Shown: positions 23,801 to 35,200, numbered from the stretch's first letter. The stretch: 64,000 nt of DNA from Hypoxylon rubiginosum (GCA_902806565.1 CADCXA010000029.1:496001-560000); one strand, 5' to 3'. The notes: a model not told the origin generated them from the letters alone. Made by a program: numbers and translations.

Positions 23801-24387
23801 GGGATTCAAGGACGGACGCGAGAAATTAAGGGATCTGAGATGGTGTTGGCTAGATTTCGTGGGATAGTTGTTCGTCGCAGATGGCTTGGGAAGCGCGTCT
23901 GACGCGTTTTGTGGCTGCTAGTAAGGCGTATTTTTGCATCAGTGCCATCCTTGTAGATATGAAGGCCGCAATTCAGCGACCTGCCGATAAGAGCATGCAC
24001 GTCATACTTACCTCAGTGGATGCTAGTGCTTCCTTTAACAAGCCTTTCGAGGTTTGCGAAATGTTCATCTTTTTAACTCCTACACTTGACGCGACAACAC
24101 CGGCATTTTTGGGAAGCGGAGGCTTGATAGGCACTGGCGAACTGCTAAGCTATTTGGTAAGTGTCAGTTAATCAAGGAACCAATAGGATGGGGACGGGGC
24201 TGAGACCCGGTTGGTGATCATTTCACCACCCGGCAACGGAGGCTTTAAATCGGCAGCCACTCACCATTCCCACGGCGTGGTTAAGACGGATCTGTTCGAA
24301 CGCCTCAAGGCTATCCTGACTTTCGTTATCCCCAGCTAGGGCTCTTTTTTCCGCGGCGACAACGGACTTCGCAGGTTTGCGAGTCAT
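20858..24387 (-). CDS. crb2: DNA-damage checkpoint mediator with tandem BRCT, Crb2/Rad9/53BP1-like
   Basis: Three exons (24265-24387, 24012-24149, 20858-23917) encode about 1,106 residues. The first 800 are low-complexity Ser/Pro/Gln sequence with many SQ and TQ dipeptides (for example TQSN, SQLF, TQFT, SQET, SQEV), the kinase sites of ATM/ATR (Tel1/Mec1). Residues about 816-935 form one BRCT domain, starting GIFEGMVFALTF and closing at APKWITTC (Trp near 925); a second follows at about 980-1045 with GGSLVRVHS and FDWVYIDD. This fits Crb2/Rad9, which bridges modified chromatin to checkpoint kinases. I do not see a Tudor domain before the BRCTs. An in-frame ATG at 24396 is an alternative start; 24387 has the better A at -3. 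The exon 3 acceptor could be three bases further in. Confidence 0.82.
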
Positions 24388-25797
24388 GATGAACATGCAT
24401 GAGGTTGCATCTCGACTGTGGATAAGAGAGAGTTGAAGAGGGAAAAAGTCAATTAATTAATTGGAAAGCAAGACCTTTTTCCAAGCAGATCGGACAAAGG
24501 AAGGAACAATAGGAACAATGCTACCCAAACGCGAACTCCCAGACTCCCTGCCCGGTACCCCCACTTCCCCGGGACTTACAGCACTCGGCTCTCCGCGAGA
24601 TGAACACGGCATCAGATGACGCGATTTAAAGTTGACACTAAACTAATAAAGGCATAACTTACTCGGCTATTTTTAGCCACTCATGCATCACCTATATACC
24701 CCCTTAGGTAAGACCTTATGTCATCCTAACAACGTATCGTAGGGGTTATGATCAACTTCTCTTTATTTCATTAGTACTGCCACAATTTCACCGGCCAATC
24801 AGATACTTAGAATCGCCCCGCACTTTTCGACTTTTTCCTTTGCGGTTCTATCGCTCCAGATCTGGAAAGAATGCAAATAGGATAGAAAGGTCACGCAAAA
24901 CGAGCTCTATCAAGCTATACTAATTATTAATCTTTTTAAGAGGTGGTGGAAAAGATCAATTGAATCTACGAAGAATTCATCGGACGTGCGCTGAGGTGTG
25001 GCTAGCCAATCAGAGCCGGACCCCTGTGGCGTAAAGGAAGCTCGCGATATTACTAACCCCCCCCCCCCCCTTTCCCGGCCGAAGGACGGGTCACGCAGCT
25101 AGTCTATCATCATTAGGAACCTGAAGATTGCATCTGCACGGGGATATTTCCGATGCAAGTAATGGTTTAGACCTATAGTACCTTATATGAAGCTCCCGTT
25201 GTGGACACGGTTATGGCTCATAGGTAAAGACAAGAAAGGACAAGCTAACCCTCCCAGAGCACTACGACGATGGCGTGCCTTACGTATTACCTATATTCCT
25301 ATTTCCTATATGCCGTTTGTAGCCAGTCACTTTGGCAAGATAAATGGTCCTGGCAATACTGGCATGTCGCCCTTGAATGGGATATTTCCCAGGTGTGATC
25401 GAATATATACCTAAGGTATCAGGATAGGTGATTCGCTACCTAAGGTAGCAGACTTTCAACTCGTCCATAAGTTATAACCCTTCGGTCTGAACTTGACTTG
25501 CTGTACAATATTTTATTAATATCTCGTGCTATCTGACCCATTGATATGAGATTCCAACCCACTCAACTTTAATGACTTGTCTACCCAACTAACCTCAACT
25601 CGTGACTTGGATTTACAACTCAAAGGTCTCGGTTAGTTCAAATATGTTTCCTTGTCGCTGAAATTTTCTTCAATGTTCTGTTATTTCAACTAGCCATTTA
25701 CATTTCGGAAGCTGATGGACGTTATATATTCCCCTTACTCGCAGGTGCCTGGCAAATATCAGAAGCGATCACCTATTCACCCCTTCCGAGGTTCACG
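24388..25797. other. divergent promoter spacer
   Basis: 1.4 kb between the crb2-like gene (minus) and the rhodopsin-domain gene (plus). It contains a 14-base C run at 25057-25070. Frames in it are short and unrecognised. Confidence 0.6.
25057..25070. repeat. poly-C tract of 14 bases
   Basis: An uninterrupted run of C, preceded by TACTAA and followed by TTTCCC. It is the longest G/C homopolymer I see in the window and may vary in length between isolates. Confidence 0.9.
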
Positions 25798-27187
25798 ATG
25801 GCTGGGACATCTCAAGACCCACGTTTCCGCGACTCCTTCCCCTCACTCGACAATAACGCCTGGTCGCTCAGCGCCATAGCCATCGTCCTTGTCGGGCTGA
25901 GAATCTGGTGCCGTTGCAATGGAACTCGTCGACTGTGGTGGGATGACTATCTCCTCGTTATATCACTGGTAAGAACCACATGGAAACCTAAGAGGACGAG
26001 TATATAGAGAACTAACGAGCACAGGTGCTTATAATCGCCGCTGCTGCCATTTTCACAGCCGTGCTGAATCAGACCTACAAGCCAACCGATCGCTTGCTGC
26101 CTTCTGGGCCGGGGACGACCTTATACCTCAGCGTCTTCCACGTCTTAAGCACATTGTCCCAGGCTTTCAGCAAGACCTCTATAGTGGCTACGTTTCTCCG
26201 CCTTACTTCTGGAATCTGGAAAGTTAGCCTGTGGATCTCGATCATCGTATTCGATGGTATTCTCATTGCTTACATCTTTGCGGCTTGGATGCCAGATTGC
26301 GATGTCACCTTTTACCAACCTTACCGCTTCCAGGGTAAATGTATGCCAATCTCAGAAGCCTGGTTCTTGAGATGCCTTGTACCAGGTATAGCCTCCTATA
26401 CCATATAATCATCTCTTCTAGAATCTTGCTAACTGTCACTAGCCCTTTCTTTCTTCTTCGACATATTCCTAGCTGCGCTGCCATGGAAAATCGTTAGAAA
26501 TCTTCGCCTGAAGCGGTATGAAAAGATTGGCTTGGCTATCTCAATGAGCCTCGGAGTTGTGTAAGTTACTTGGACAAAACTGCTATTCGTAATATAGTGT
26601 TGCTAACTCTATCATTTAGAGCCGGAAGCGCTGCCCTTGCAAGACTTGTTCTATGGCTGCGCGTCGACAGTCAACCGATGGATCAGCAATTAAGTATTTT
26701 TTTTTTCCTTATGGAAACTTCACTCTCTATATTTCCGACTTATATGCTGGTTGGACCAGAAAACCGCTGTCGTAACTGAGCTAATCATTGTTGTAGGGTA
26801 TCAGCTAGACCTGGTCCTATGGAATTTCAGTAAGTTCATTTCAGTTTATAATCTTCGTTGTTCCCCCCTTTTGATATACTTCATCAATTCACGGCCCATG
26901 AAATCCGATAACAGCTTCACATATTTCCAGAATCACTTATACCGAGAACTTGTTAACTTTAAATAATATTTGTAGTTGAACCCGCAGTATCGATCATTGC
27001 AGCTACTTTACCGATGCTTCGTACACTTGCGGCTGACCTGCGCCAGTGGTCGAAGGGTGGGTTTATAAACCGAATATTACGCTCACGAAGACGCACCTCT
27101 TCAAGGCCTCCAGACGTCGAAAATTTAGAGATCGCCACGGCACGGCTCCGGGAACCTCCACAAGAAATGCGCGCACAGAGCGTATAG
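25798..27187 (+). CDS. integral membrane protein, fungal rhodopsin-fold domain (SAT4/PTH11-related)
   Basis: Six exons (25798-25968, 26025-26385, 26443-26560, 26620-26693, 26797-26829, 26976-27187) join to 322 residues. Hydrophobic segments appear in the order LSAIAIVLVGLRIW, the RLWWDDYLLVISLVLIIAA block, VSLWISIIVFDGILIAYIF, ALSFFFDIFLAALPWKIV, AISMSLGVVAGSAALARLV and a last helix around VEPAVSIIAATLPMLR, giving about seven helices. The WWDDY motif, the DIFLAALPW motif, a conserved-type Cys in the CMPISEAW loop and the closing LRTL mark the fungal rhodopsin-fold family. This is a very large family in Pezizomycotina, related to PTH11-type receptors. There is no CFEM domain. The 33-nt fifth exon and the poly-T intron around 26698-26710 are unusual but required to keep the frame. 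The ligand is unknown. Confidence 0.78.
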
Positions 27188-28523
27188 CCGTCACGAAGGT
27201 ATACGCCAGGCTCAGTTCCGGAAACTGAAGGGATATAGATAGCGAGGTACTGAATCGAGAACTATTAAAGCTATATCGGAAGTTTGAGTTAGATAGCAGT
27301 GTTGGAAATCTTATAGGAGGAACCTATTTTCTCTGGTGCGTACCGGGCATCATGACAGTTATAGCATAGCCTACGGAGTTCCGGTTGAGCTTTCGTTTAG
27401 ATACCACCTGCCCTAGCCTAGAGATTGAACGTTGGATTGCTTATATAATGTCGTCTTCACACCCTTCATGACTTCACGGCCTTCTGTTAAACCTACTTTT
27501 GCTGGTTATTTGCTCAGCTTTTCGATTTGGAGCAATGCTGCGCACCTGGGTCGAAGAGATGACGGCTCATTAGTTGTGAATGAGCCCGAGCCCCTGGTTG
27601 CACTCCGCGGAACTCTGAAAGGGATCGTTGTAGACGACGAGTCCATCGTACCTATTTTCAAGTACGATAGTCGATAGCCTTAATAGTTGGGAAAATATAA
27701 TGACATCAAACCCATCCCCTTTCTGGTACTGTAAGCCATCTGGAAATGCTATAGCCAGGCTAAAGCACTTTGCCTGTTTCCTCAATAGTAAATCGATACG
27801 TGGGTCGTTATTAGCCAACTTGGGGATTTTAGATTGAACCCTTTCGGCGGGCCTATTTTATACGTATTGGTGTTAATTATATCTTGGATATACCTACTGT
27901 CGTGAGGTAGGAAATTTTAGACTATGGCGTCGATGTAGTAACCTCATCGTATGGGATGTAGGTACACCTGCACCCAAGTAAGGCGTTTTAATTTGCTAGT
28001 AAAAAAAAGGTTTGTTGGTTGCTTGCGGGTTCGATTCCACCAGGTGACAATTGTTTTTCCATTTCCCCCAAACACGATGACTTAAATCCTCCAGGAATCT
28101 CTTCCTCCACCAGGATGGGACACTCTTAAACTTGGTGTCACCGTAATAAATAAGCCTCAGGAGCGAATTGCCCCAAGGAAAGGAAATTTACATTGTGCTT
28201 AAAAATAACAAACTCTCCAAACAACTTTTTAACGGCAACATATCGTAAACTATCCACGTTCTTGACCATTAAACGAGTAAATATTTGAAGGAGGGTACAG
28301 AATCTTCACATTATAGAATGAGAATCACTACTAAAGTCACTTCGGTATTGGGGGAAATCATCGATTTATTCATGCATGTAACCTAGGAGGTGAAATGACC
28401 ACTGGAAGAACTCCCCGGCCATTTACCTAGCTACCTAAGGCTACCATAGAGAAGTGCAAAGCAACGCAAGGATTAGCGAATCCCTTCGCAAGTAGGAAGG
28501 GTGGAAGATCGGGTTGAGCCCGA
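27188..28523. other. AT-rich spacer
   Basis: 1.3 kb of AT-rich sequence between the rhodopsin-domain gene and the secreted cysteine protein gene. A tRNA-Ser-like relic lies at 27962-28049. An 81-codon frame at 27432-27677 has no recognisable content. Confidence 0.55.
27962..28049 (+). tRNA. tRNA-Ser(GCU)-like relic, probable pseudogene
   Basis: The 3' part TTGCGGGTTCGATTCC followed by CAGGTGACA has an intact B box and an acceptor half that pairs with CACC near 27965. The order AAGGCG, a TTGCTAG loop carrying GCT, a variable region and TTGCGGG follows the layout of serine tRNA with anticodon GCU. The D loop has lost its GG and the T stem is mismatched, and the anticodon stem is T/A-rich. Five T follow at 28053-28057. 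Several C-to-T-like changes suggest decay. Confidence 0.33.
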
Positions 28524-29134
28524 TTAGTTGTGGCAGGCGTTGGGGCCCAGGTCGGACAGGAACACGTTCCAGTCGGCGTCAGGGTTGAAGGCCTGGCCTT
28601 TCTGGAGGTAGTCCTTGCCATCGTCGTGGCGGACCTTGCACTTGTCGTAGACACGCTGGGCGAACCAGGCCTGAAAGAGTGAAAAGAAAATATTAGTCTC
28701 GCTAAGTCATATAGTGGGGAGCAAGTGAGATGAGGATTTGGGGTTGGAGAGAGAAAAGACAATTTGCTTACCATGTCGGCGTAGGCGATGTCGACCTCCT
28801 TGTCGGCATCGTTGCAGACGGTGACGCCGGCGTTGTCACCGCTGCCAGGGTTGCAGGACACAACGTAGCAGAAGGCGGGTCCCTTGTAGAAGTGAACCGT
28901 GGCGTCGCCGCCCTTGAGAAGCTGGCTGACGGGGTAGGAGTACTCAGAAGCGAGCAGCTGGGTGTCGGAGGCGCCAGCGGGCTGGCCACAGTTGACCTGG
29001 ATGTCATCACGCTGTTGTTATAAGTTCGTTAGCAAAAAGCCGCCAAGTGTGGTGGTGTGTCTATGGTGTGAGCATACCTTGATAGCGGAGGCCACGATGG
29101 GCGAGACAAGAGCAAGAAGAGTGAAGACCTTCAT
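28524..29134 (-). CDS. small secreted cysteine protein, 147 aa (effector-like)
   Basis: Three exons (29078-29134, 28772-29011, 28524-28670) with clean GT-AG introns give 147 residues. Residues 1-18 are a signal peptide (MKVFTLLALVSPIVASA), followed by IKRDD, where KR could be a Kex2-type processing site. The mature part has six cysteines (in VNCGQ, AFCYV, VSCNP, VTVCND, DKCKV and NACHN), enough for three disulfides, and ends CHN. Codons are strongly biased to C-ending forms and a TATA box lies about 170 nt upstream, both suggesting high expression. The protein is probably secreted; size and cysteine content fit the broad class of effector-like small secreted proteins. I recognise no named family, so an apoplastic or surface role is inference. 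Confidence 0.82.
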
Positions 29135-29302
29135 GGTGATCGTTGTTTCGGGTATCAGGTGTGATACGAAGAAGAGATGTTGTTGTTGTTTGGGGTTGTT
29201 GTGGAGGAGTGTTGAGGATGGAGTGTGTGAGAAGTCGGAATGTTGATGTGGTTGTGGGAGTGGAAGAGTAAAAGTGTCTGTAGTCGAGGGAGGCGTCCGG
29301 AC

Positions 29303-29309
29303 TTATATA
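29303..29309 (-). promoter_or_regulatory. TATA box of secreted protein gene
   Basis: The minus strand reads TATATAA about 170 nt upstream of the ATG at 29134, in CTATATAAGT context. The position fits a TATA box with a leader of about 100 nt, consistent with a strongly expressed regulated gene. Confidence 0.45.
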
Positions 29310-29944
29310 GAAAAAATGTCTGGCTAGGAAATGGGGGATTTTGCAGTGAACAACTGGCAGTTAGGGAAATCGCAGGGGAGTCGATGCCTTAGGTACCTAG
29401 ACAACGTATTTGTTCAGGATGGGATGATTGTTTTCACAATGGAATCGCCTCTAAGAGGCAGTTGCGCGCTGATACAATGCCACTAGAGCCAATCAACAGG
29501 GCCAGGGCCAAGGTAGATAGGTCTAATTAAGGTTATTGTGACTACGTTTGTTGGCTTCTATCCATGGATGTGACTTGTATATCTATTTGCTATCGAGTAG
29601 GAAGGAAAGAAGAAAGGCCATATGTGCCACAAACATGCTATTTGGCTCTTCAAATCTGCTCGAAGCACCCAGTAAGGCTCGTTATTGAAGTTGCTATCTC
29701 AACGTTTGTCGTACCCTAGATAGCATCACGACTGCAACTTCATCCCGAGTCTCACACCGTACCAACTGCTGATTCGATACGTACCCATTGACAAAGAACA
29801 AACTACTCAAATACCTGCAACTATGTATCCTCGTCCTTATTGTTAACATCCTAACTCCCTGGCAGACATCATACCAAAAACCCCTAAATTGCTAGTCACC
29901 TTACGACGTGTTTGGGGATTTTCCTTACAAGTATCTGCCTGCCT

Positions 29945-29958
29945 TAGGTACCTAGGTA
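29945..29958. repeat. TACCTAGGTA palindrome family (nested copy shown)
   Basis: The 14-bp TAGGTACCTAGGTA contains both TAGGTACCTA and TACCTAGGTA. Exact TACCTAGGTA copies also lie at 1548, 5708, 15861, 20286, 43509 and 50275, and TAGGTACCTA at 2383 and 29390. All are in spacers except the one at 43509, which is in an intron. Confidence 0.85.
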
Positions 29959-30761
29959 GGCACATGCCTGTATCTCAAGTTTGATTCTACTACACTAGCA
30001 AAAATAGTAGCCTTGTAAAAGCATCTTATCTATGCAACAACCCGAAAGCTGGGTTATCCATCGTGTGCTATGAAGGCTGATCTCCAATCAGCAGCAAGAG
30101 GTTCGCACCATAGTAGCAACGTCCCTGTCCTTACTCCTTATATTATCTTATTGTCCTTATGTATTTGACTGTGGAATTCTACTCCTACCTACAAGGGATA
30201 GAATAAGTAACATCATATAATAGGCTGCAATAACACTGTACAGGTAATTGTAGGTGACAATCAAAACGCTGAATTGATTAGGTTCACAAGGATAATGGTA
30301 TCACTACGAGATGGAATTGAAAGGGTTTGGCTGGGAATTGCTTTGAGAAAAGGGGGTCAGGGGGTTACTACAATCAGCATGTCAATGAAATTGTCGAGTA
30401 CAAGGCAACACTGTTTTCTTTCAAGTTAAAACTTTCGAATAACAAATAATGATTTGGTGGCATGAATGGATATCGACTCAGAATAGTAAATCACAAATAG
30501 GAGTCATATTTGGACAATTCTTGCTGCAGGTGCTTCGCTATTTAAAACAATTCTTTTTATCTATATGTTACCGGTATTCTAAAACCGGAAAAATTAAGTC
30601 TATGAATCGACCAAGACGAAAGAAACTGTCCCTATCGGGATGACGCCCGCCAAGTCACCACCTGTCTATTTTTCCCTCAACACAATCCAATGTATAACAT
30701 CGACGTTCCGCTCTAGACAAAAACGTAGTTCTATAGATGTAAAGGCAGGGGCCATGGACAT

Positions 30762-32177
30762 CTAGAAGTCCATGATAGCCCTCGCGCCCGGTTCGCTGCA
30801 GATGTAAATCACATCATGGCTGTCGCTGAAACCGTTGAACTTGGTGGCCGAGCACTTGGTATAAGCGCCCATATCCTCGAAGTACAACCAGTCACCGACA
30901 TCAAGCTCTTGGGCAAAGCGGATGCTCTCGGTGATGCGGTCAATGCCATCACACGTCGGGCCCCAGATAGAGTACTCGATACCAGCATTGACGCTCTCGG
31001 GAAGACCGTCTGCGAGAGGGGTGTTATAGTAGGTGCGCATGCCCGAGCTTAACACCTTGGCAACTGGGTGCTGGTGATCAAACATGATGCTGCTGAAGTT
31101 GCCGTACAATCCATCGTTGATATAAGCCATGTAGCTGGCCTCGCCCGTCGCCGGGTTCTCAATCGTACGGCGAGCGATGATGTTGCAGGCAATGGTGAAT
31201 GCCGAAGAAACGTAGTACCGACCAGGTTCAGCGATAATGTTGATGTGTGGCGGGAAGTACTCGTCCAATGCCTTGCGGAGAGTGTGGGCCATCTGCTCAA
31301 ACGTATCGCCGCTAAATCCGCCGCCAACGTCGAGTGTCTTCAAGTCAAAGCCGTACGAGTAGGCTTGGTCGAAGACAGTTTTCGCATCCTGAACAGCCTT
31401 GCGGAAGGCGAGGGGGTCAGAAGCGCCAGAACCCACGTGGAAGCTCACGCCGACAACGTTAAGCCCGAGGTCCCTAGCAAGAGCCAGGAGATCATCGGTG
31501 GAGTCAAGGGATGCGCCAAATTTCAAGCTGAGGCGACACAAGCTCGATGAATCGTCGGTCAAAATGCGCAAGAACAATTCGGCATCCGGAAAGAGCTTGG
31601 CAATCTTGCGCAACTCGTCGGCATTGTCGAAGGTCATCTGCTTGACGCCCTGGTTGGCAACGTAGCGCACATACGAGTTGGTCTTGCACGGCTGGGCATA
31701 GATGATGCGAGTCGGGTCGACGCCCATGTTCAGGACTTGCTCGATTTCAGCCTTGGAGGCGCAATCGAAACCCGTGCCCAATCCAGCAAGAAGCTGAATG
31801 ACCTTGGGGTCGGGGTTGCACTTGACCGCTGCAATTTTTACGTTAGCCTTGATAATGTCTACGTATAAATATAAGGTTTGGGATGACATACCGTAGAATG
31901 GCTTCACGCGAGGAAGATTCTTCTTCCATCTCATATGCTGGCGGTAGACCTCGCCAAGATCGCCCACGAAAAAGGTGTCCTCATCCCCCGGTTCGCAAGA
32001 CTCGTGGTCGATGCTCTCAACGCGCTGGCGGAGAGCATCGCCGATCAACTGCTTGGCAATCAAGGCGCCATTGTGCTGATAATACTGGTCAAAGAAGTAA
32101 TTCTTCTTGACAAGAAGATGATTCTTATCGAAATGGGTCGGCTGGAAGCGGTCGACGGCGGCTGTTGCCATAACCAT
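30762..32177 (-). CDS. spe-1: ornithine decarboxylase
   Basis: Two exons (31892-32177 and 30762-31828) encode 450 residues. The PLP lysine is Lys98 in KPFYAVKCNPDP, a codon stretch rebuilt only when the 63-nt intron is removed. Further marks are the HVGSGASD glycine loop, DVGGGFSGD, the phosphate-binding AEPGRYY motif, the substrate-binding cysteine Cys388 in WGPTCDGID and FEDMGAYT near the end. Together these define eukaryotic ornithine decarboxylase, a dimer that makes putrescine from ornithine as the first committed step of polyamine synthesis in the cytosol. Length is close to the fungal norm. The intron is a multiple of three without a stop, so unspliced RNA stays open. The start could be M1 or M3. 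Confidence 0.95.
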   Translation of the reverse strand: MVMATAAVDRFQPTHFDKNHLLVKKNYFFDQYYQHNGALIAKQLIGDALRQRVESIDHESCEPGDEDTFFVGDLGEVYRQHMRWKKNLPRVKPFYGMSSQTLYLYVDIIKANVKIAAVKCNPDPKVIQLLAGLGTGFDCASKAEIEQVLNMGVDPTRIIYAQPCKTNSYVRYVANQGVKQMTFDNADELRKIAKLFPDAELFLRILTDDSSSLCRLSLKFGASLDSTDDLLALARDLGLNVVGVSFHVGSGASDPLAFRKAVQDAKTVFDQAYSYGFDLKTLDVGGGFSGDTFEQMAHTLRKALDEYFPPHINIIAEPGRYYVSSAFTIACNIIARRTIENPATGEASYMAYINDGLYGNFSSIMFDHQHPVAKVLSSGMRTYYNTPLADGLPESVNAGIEYSIWGPTCDGIDRITESIRFAQELDVGDWLYFEDMGAYTKCSATKFNGFSDSHDVIYICSEPGARAIMDF

Positions 32178-32267
32178 ATCCCTCGTAATTGGCGGTGAAG
32201 GATGTCGAGGAGTGAGGTTTCGTGTAAAGTTTCGGTAGCTCTGGGATTATCCAAGGGAGCTCTAGTA

Positions 32268-32274
32268 ATTATAT
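32268..32274 (-). promoter_or_regulatory. TATA-like element upstream of ornithine decarboxylase
   Basis: The minus strand shows CTATATAATT about 95 nt upstream of the ATG, with more AT-rich TATAAA-like sequence just beyond (to about 32305). If used, it implies a short leader. The AT-rich context makes this call tentative. Confidence 0.3.
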
Positions 32275-35200
32275 AGTCTAAATACTATATCTTTATAAAA
32301 TAAAAGATAGGGAATATCAGATGATTTATCAATGTACCAAGGAACGGGGGTTCCTCCGAATGGGTGTTAGGGGGGTCGAAAACGGTAGCTTCCTGATCCC
32401 GCAGCGATCTGACGAGGTCTCCTCGACTCTCCCTCGATTAGAGGAAGAACCTCAGAACTCGTCCTATGCGGCAGCTGGTGGGGTGGGAGGAGAGAATGGT
32501 TGAGTTGGGGGATGGTATCGACCAAGGTGGGCGTTCGGTTCTCTTTATGCGACTTCAGCAGAAGCGGGTGGAGGGGGCCTCGAGTTGATGATATGGAAAG
32601 TCTTTCGCAGACTGAAATCTTGATCAGATACTAAGCGAACGGCCGCGGGAGCCGTGGTATCTGGATTGCCTTTGAGAAGACCAAAGGCAAGTCTCGAAGG
32701 AGGTTCGTACTCGAGCGGGAGTGCGACTGCAGTCGGCAAGCGAGTTGAGGCAAAACTGATGCTGCTGTTGCTGACGTTGTTCGTTGTTACGGTGGCACGG
32801 AGAGCTCCAAATGACCGGGAAAAATGGTGTGTAGATGGCGGGCTGGAGATGGTTTGCAATGGTTTAGAAGAGGAGGTGTACTAGGGGGGAATTAAGTGCT
32901 GTCTGTTTTTTTTTTAATCCGGAGAGGGAGAATAAATACTAAAAAAAGACGAGCATAAGAAGATTCTGATGGGGGCATTGGCTATTTTGTGTGTGTGACT
33001 TGGAAACTACTAGCTCTTTAGTGCTTTAGTGGCGGGGCAAAGATTTTATGGAGACATGTGATCGAAGGTTAAGTGATTTGAGGTCATTCGTCTACGCGCT
33101 GGATGACGTACCGAAAAACTGGGAATTGGATTTTTTTTCTCTCTGATACTACGATGGAAGTCAGCAAATAGGCGAATGCTCAATTGAGTTACAGTTGTGA
33201 TGTGCCGGATTGCAAATCAATATATTCACACGGGGGGAACCATTGTCGAGAAGGGTATGTCGATGTGCTCGAGTATGGCCGATGTGAATTGTGTAGTGTA
33301 AGTCCAAGTTGTCGGTGGAGAGAGAAATAAGAATACATCTGAAATAATGAAGTACCTCGGTACTTTACTTACATGCATGTATACATGTACTTTTAGTTCC
33401 GTGTATCCTAAAAAGCGACCGTGAGTATCCAACCTATTACATCCACGCGTATTGGTCGAAGCCAAAAAAAGAAATTCAAGTGATGGTGGGTAAGAATAAG
33501 ACTTCTGCAAGACCGGAAAGTAAATCAAGCTGCTGCAACCGTTCCTTTCTTTTCTTCTTTTTTTTGGACCAGGGACAAGAGGGGAAGAAGAAAAAAAACA
33601 TCTCGAGCTACATTCTCTGCCCCACTCGTCATCCACAGAGCCTGTCCATGCCTGTCCATGCCTGCCATGCCCAGCCTGCATTAAGCCTTGCAAGTACTTT
33701 TTTATTTGATAGAGAATTTGACCTTGTTCTTCTTGTCCTTCTTGTCCTCCCTCTGTTTTTTTTCTCCCCTGCCGCACTAACAAATGAACAACAACGGCCT
33801 GGAGGGGGAATCTCTGACCGCAACTCGATATGCATATCCTTTACTCCCGCTGTAAGAGGCATATGAGTAACCATTGACTCATGACCATACCGGACGGGGG
33901 AAAAGGAGGTTGCATCTAGATCGAGGATTTCCGGCGACCGGCACATTTACTCCTGGAGGTCATTGATCACCTACATCAGGTTTCCCACCCGTCTTCCCCT
34001 GCTGCTGATGGTCGAGCTCGCACTCGCAGGCTGGCATGGCTGGACGGTGGGATGTGGGAAACGGGAAGTGTGCGCGTCCTGAGCTCGAACCGAGCGTTGC
34101 ATTGCTCTCCATTGTTCTGCGCTGTTCTGCCTTGCTCTGCTAGGTTAGTTGTTTATCAATCTCTTATGCGGACAGCATAGCTTCCGCTTAGCTTCCGCCC
34201 TCGTAGTAGATGGAGTAGTATGGAGATTAGCCTGTTTATCGAATTGCGACTACTATGGAGAGAGTCGACCTCGTCAATACGTCGAGCAACGCATCCGCGT
34301 CCGCATCCACATCTGCATCTGCAATTCACTCTCACCGCTGCTCGTTTCTCTCCATCTTCCCTCATCTCGACGGTCAATTCTGATATGCAAGGCTTGCTGC
34401 AACGCACCATCACTACGTAGCAACTCCAACGTGTTGGAGATCTACGGTTACAGTATTTGCACATTGCCCCTGACAAGATTGGCCAACAACTTATCCCACC
34501 ACTTTTACGATCCAACCAGGAGCGCTACCCGTACAGGGTAGTGCTTCTAGAAGACGATCGGAATGGTGTTTTGTAGCCGCACTCGCCGTCACGCGGCCCC
34601 TTTTGACGTAGCACCGGTTACAGTCGTTGATTACGACGCAACCCAACCACGACCAAGACCGGCAGAAAAGCTTGATTGCGAATCGCCGTCAATTAGAGGA
34701 GAACGGCGTTCAATCGTGCTGCAGTACGAATGCCGTGCGACTGTGCGAAGACGATGGTTGGTTAGTAGGGCAGCGAGGTCGTGTTGGAGAGCGGCCGGTG
34801 TTATTAATAACACCTACCAGATTCTGAACGGTGACAGGAAAAGACAAGACAGACAAGACCTGATAGGGCAGCGTAAGGCAGAATGAGGATCCAATCCTTG
34901 GAGAGCTCGGGCCGTTCAGATCTAACCAGGCTCAATCCAGTCTAGCGCTGCTCTATTCGTTCTTCGTTTCGTCTATTTCCCCTGACCCGCCAGGCCGAGC
35001 TAGAGTCTCACCTATCATCTGGCAATCTGATCATCTAGAACATCAAGGTACAACATCTACCTAGGAACAGAAGCTACCCGGGGGTACCTGGGGGACGATC
35101 TGGGGCTCTGCCGACCAATCATCTCCTCATACATCAACCTCCCTTTTCATTCTCCTTCGTCCGCTATCCGCCACATCAGCGGCGGACCGGATACTGCAAC

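Larger units (their letters stand above)
29135..30761. other. promoter of secreted protein gene and spacer
   Basis: 1.6 kb. The part next to 29134 is the promoter of the secreted protein gene. Nested palindromes TAGGTACCTAGGTA lie at 29945-29958 and TAGGTACCTA at 29390-29399. No gene is supported. Confidence 0.6.

Noticed and set aside
23806..24000. Minus frame that could be a separate small gene before crb2
   Set aside because: The phase of exon 2 and an acceptor at 23918 join instead to the frame QPQNASDALPKPS, which is continuous with the long crb2 exon.
30762..32177. Uninterrupted 471-aa ornithine decarboxylase reading
   Set aside because: It reads through a 63-nt intron with GTATGT, GCTAACG and CAG signals; removal restores the conserved FYAVKCNPDP.
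32545..32859. 104-codon minus frame upstream of ornithine decarboxylase, considered as a leader uORF
   Set aside because: A uORF would fit what is known of Neurospora spe-1, but a TATA-like element at 32268 suggests transcription starts closer to the ATG, and the frame is longer than a usual uORF with no conserved feature.
33226..33783. 185-codon minus frame
   Set aside because: Crosses simple-sequence T/A-rich tracts and has no domain; opposite-strand frames of equal length overlap it.
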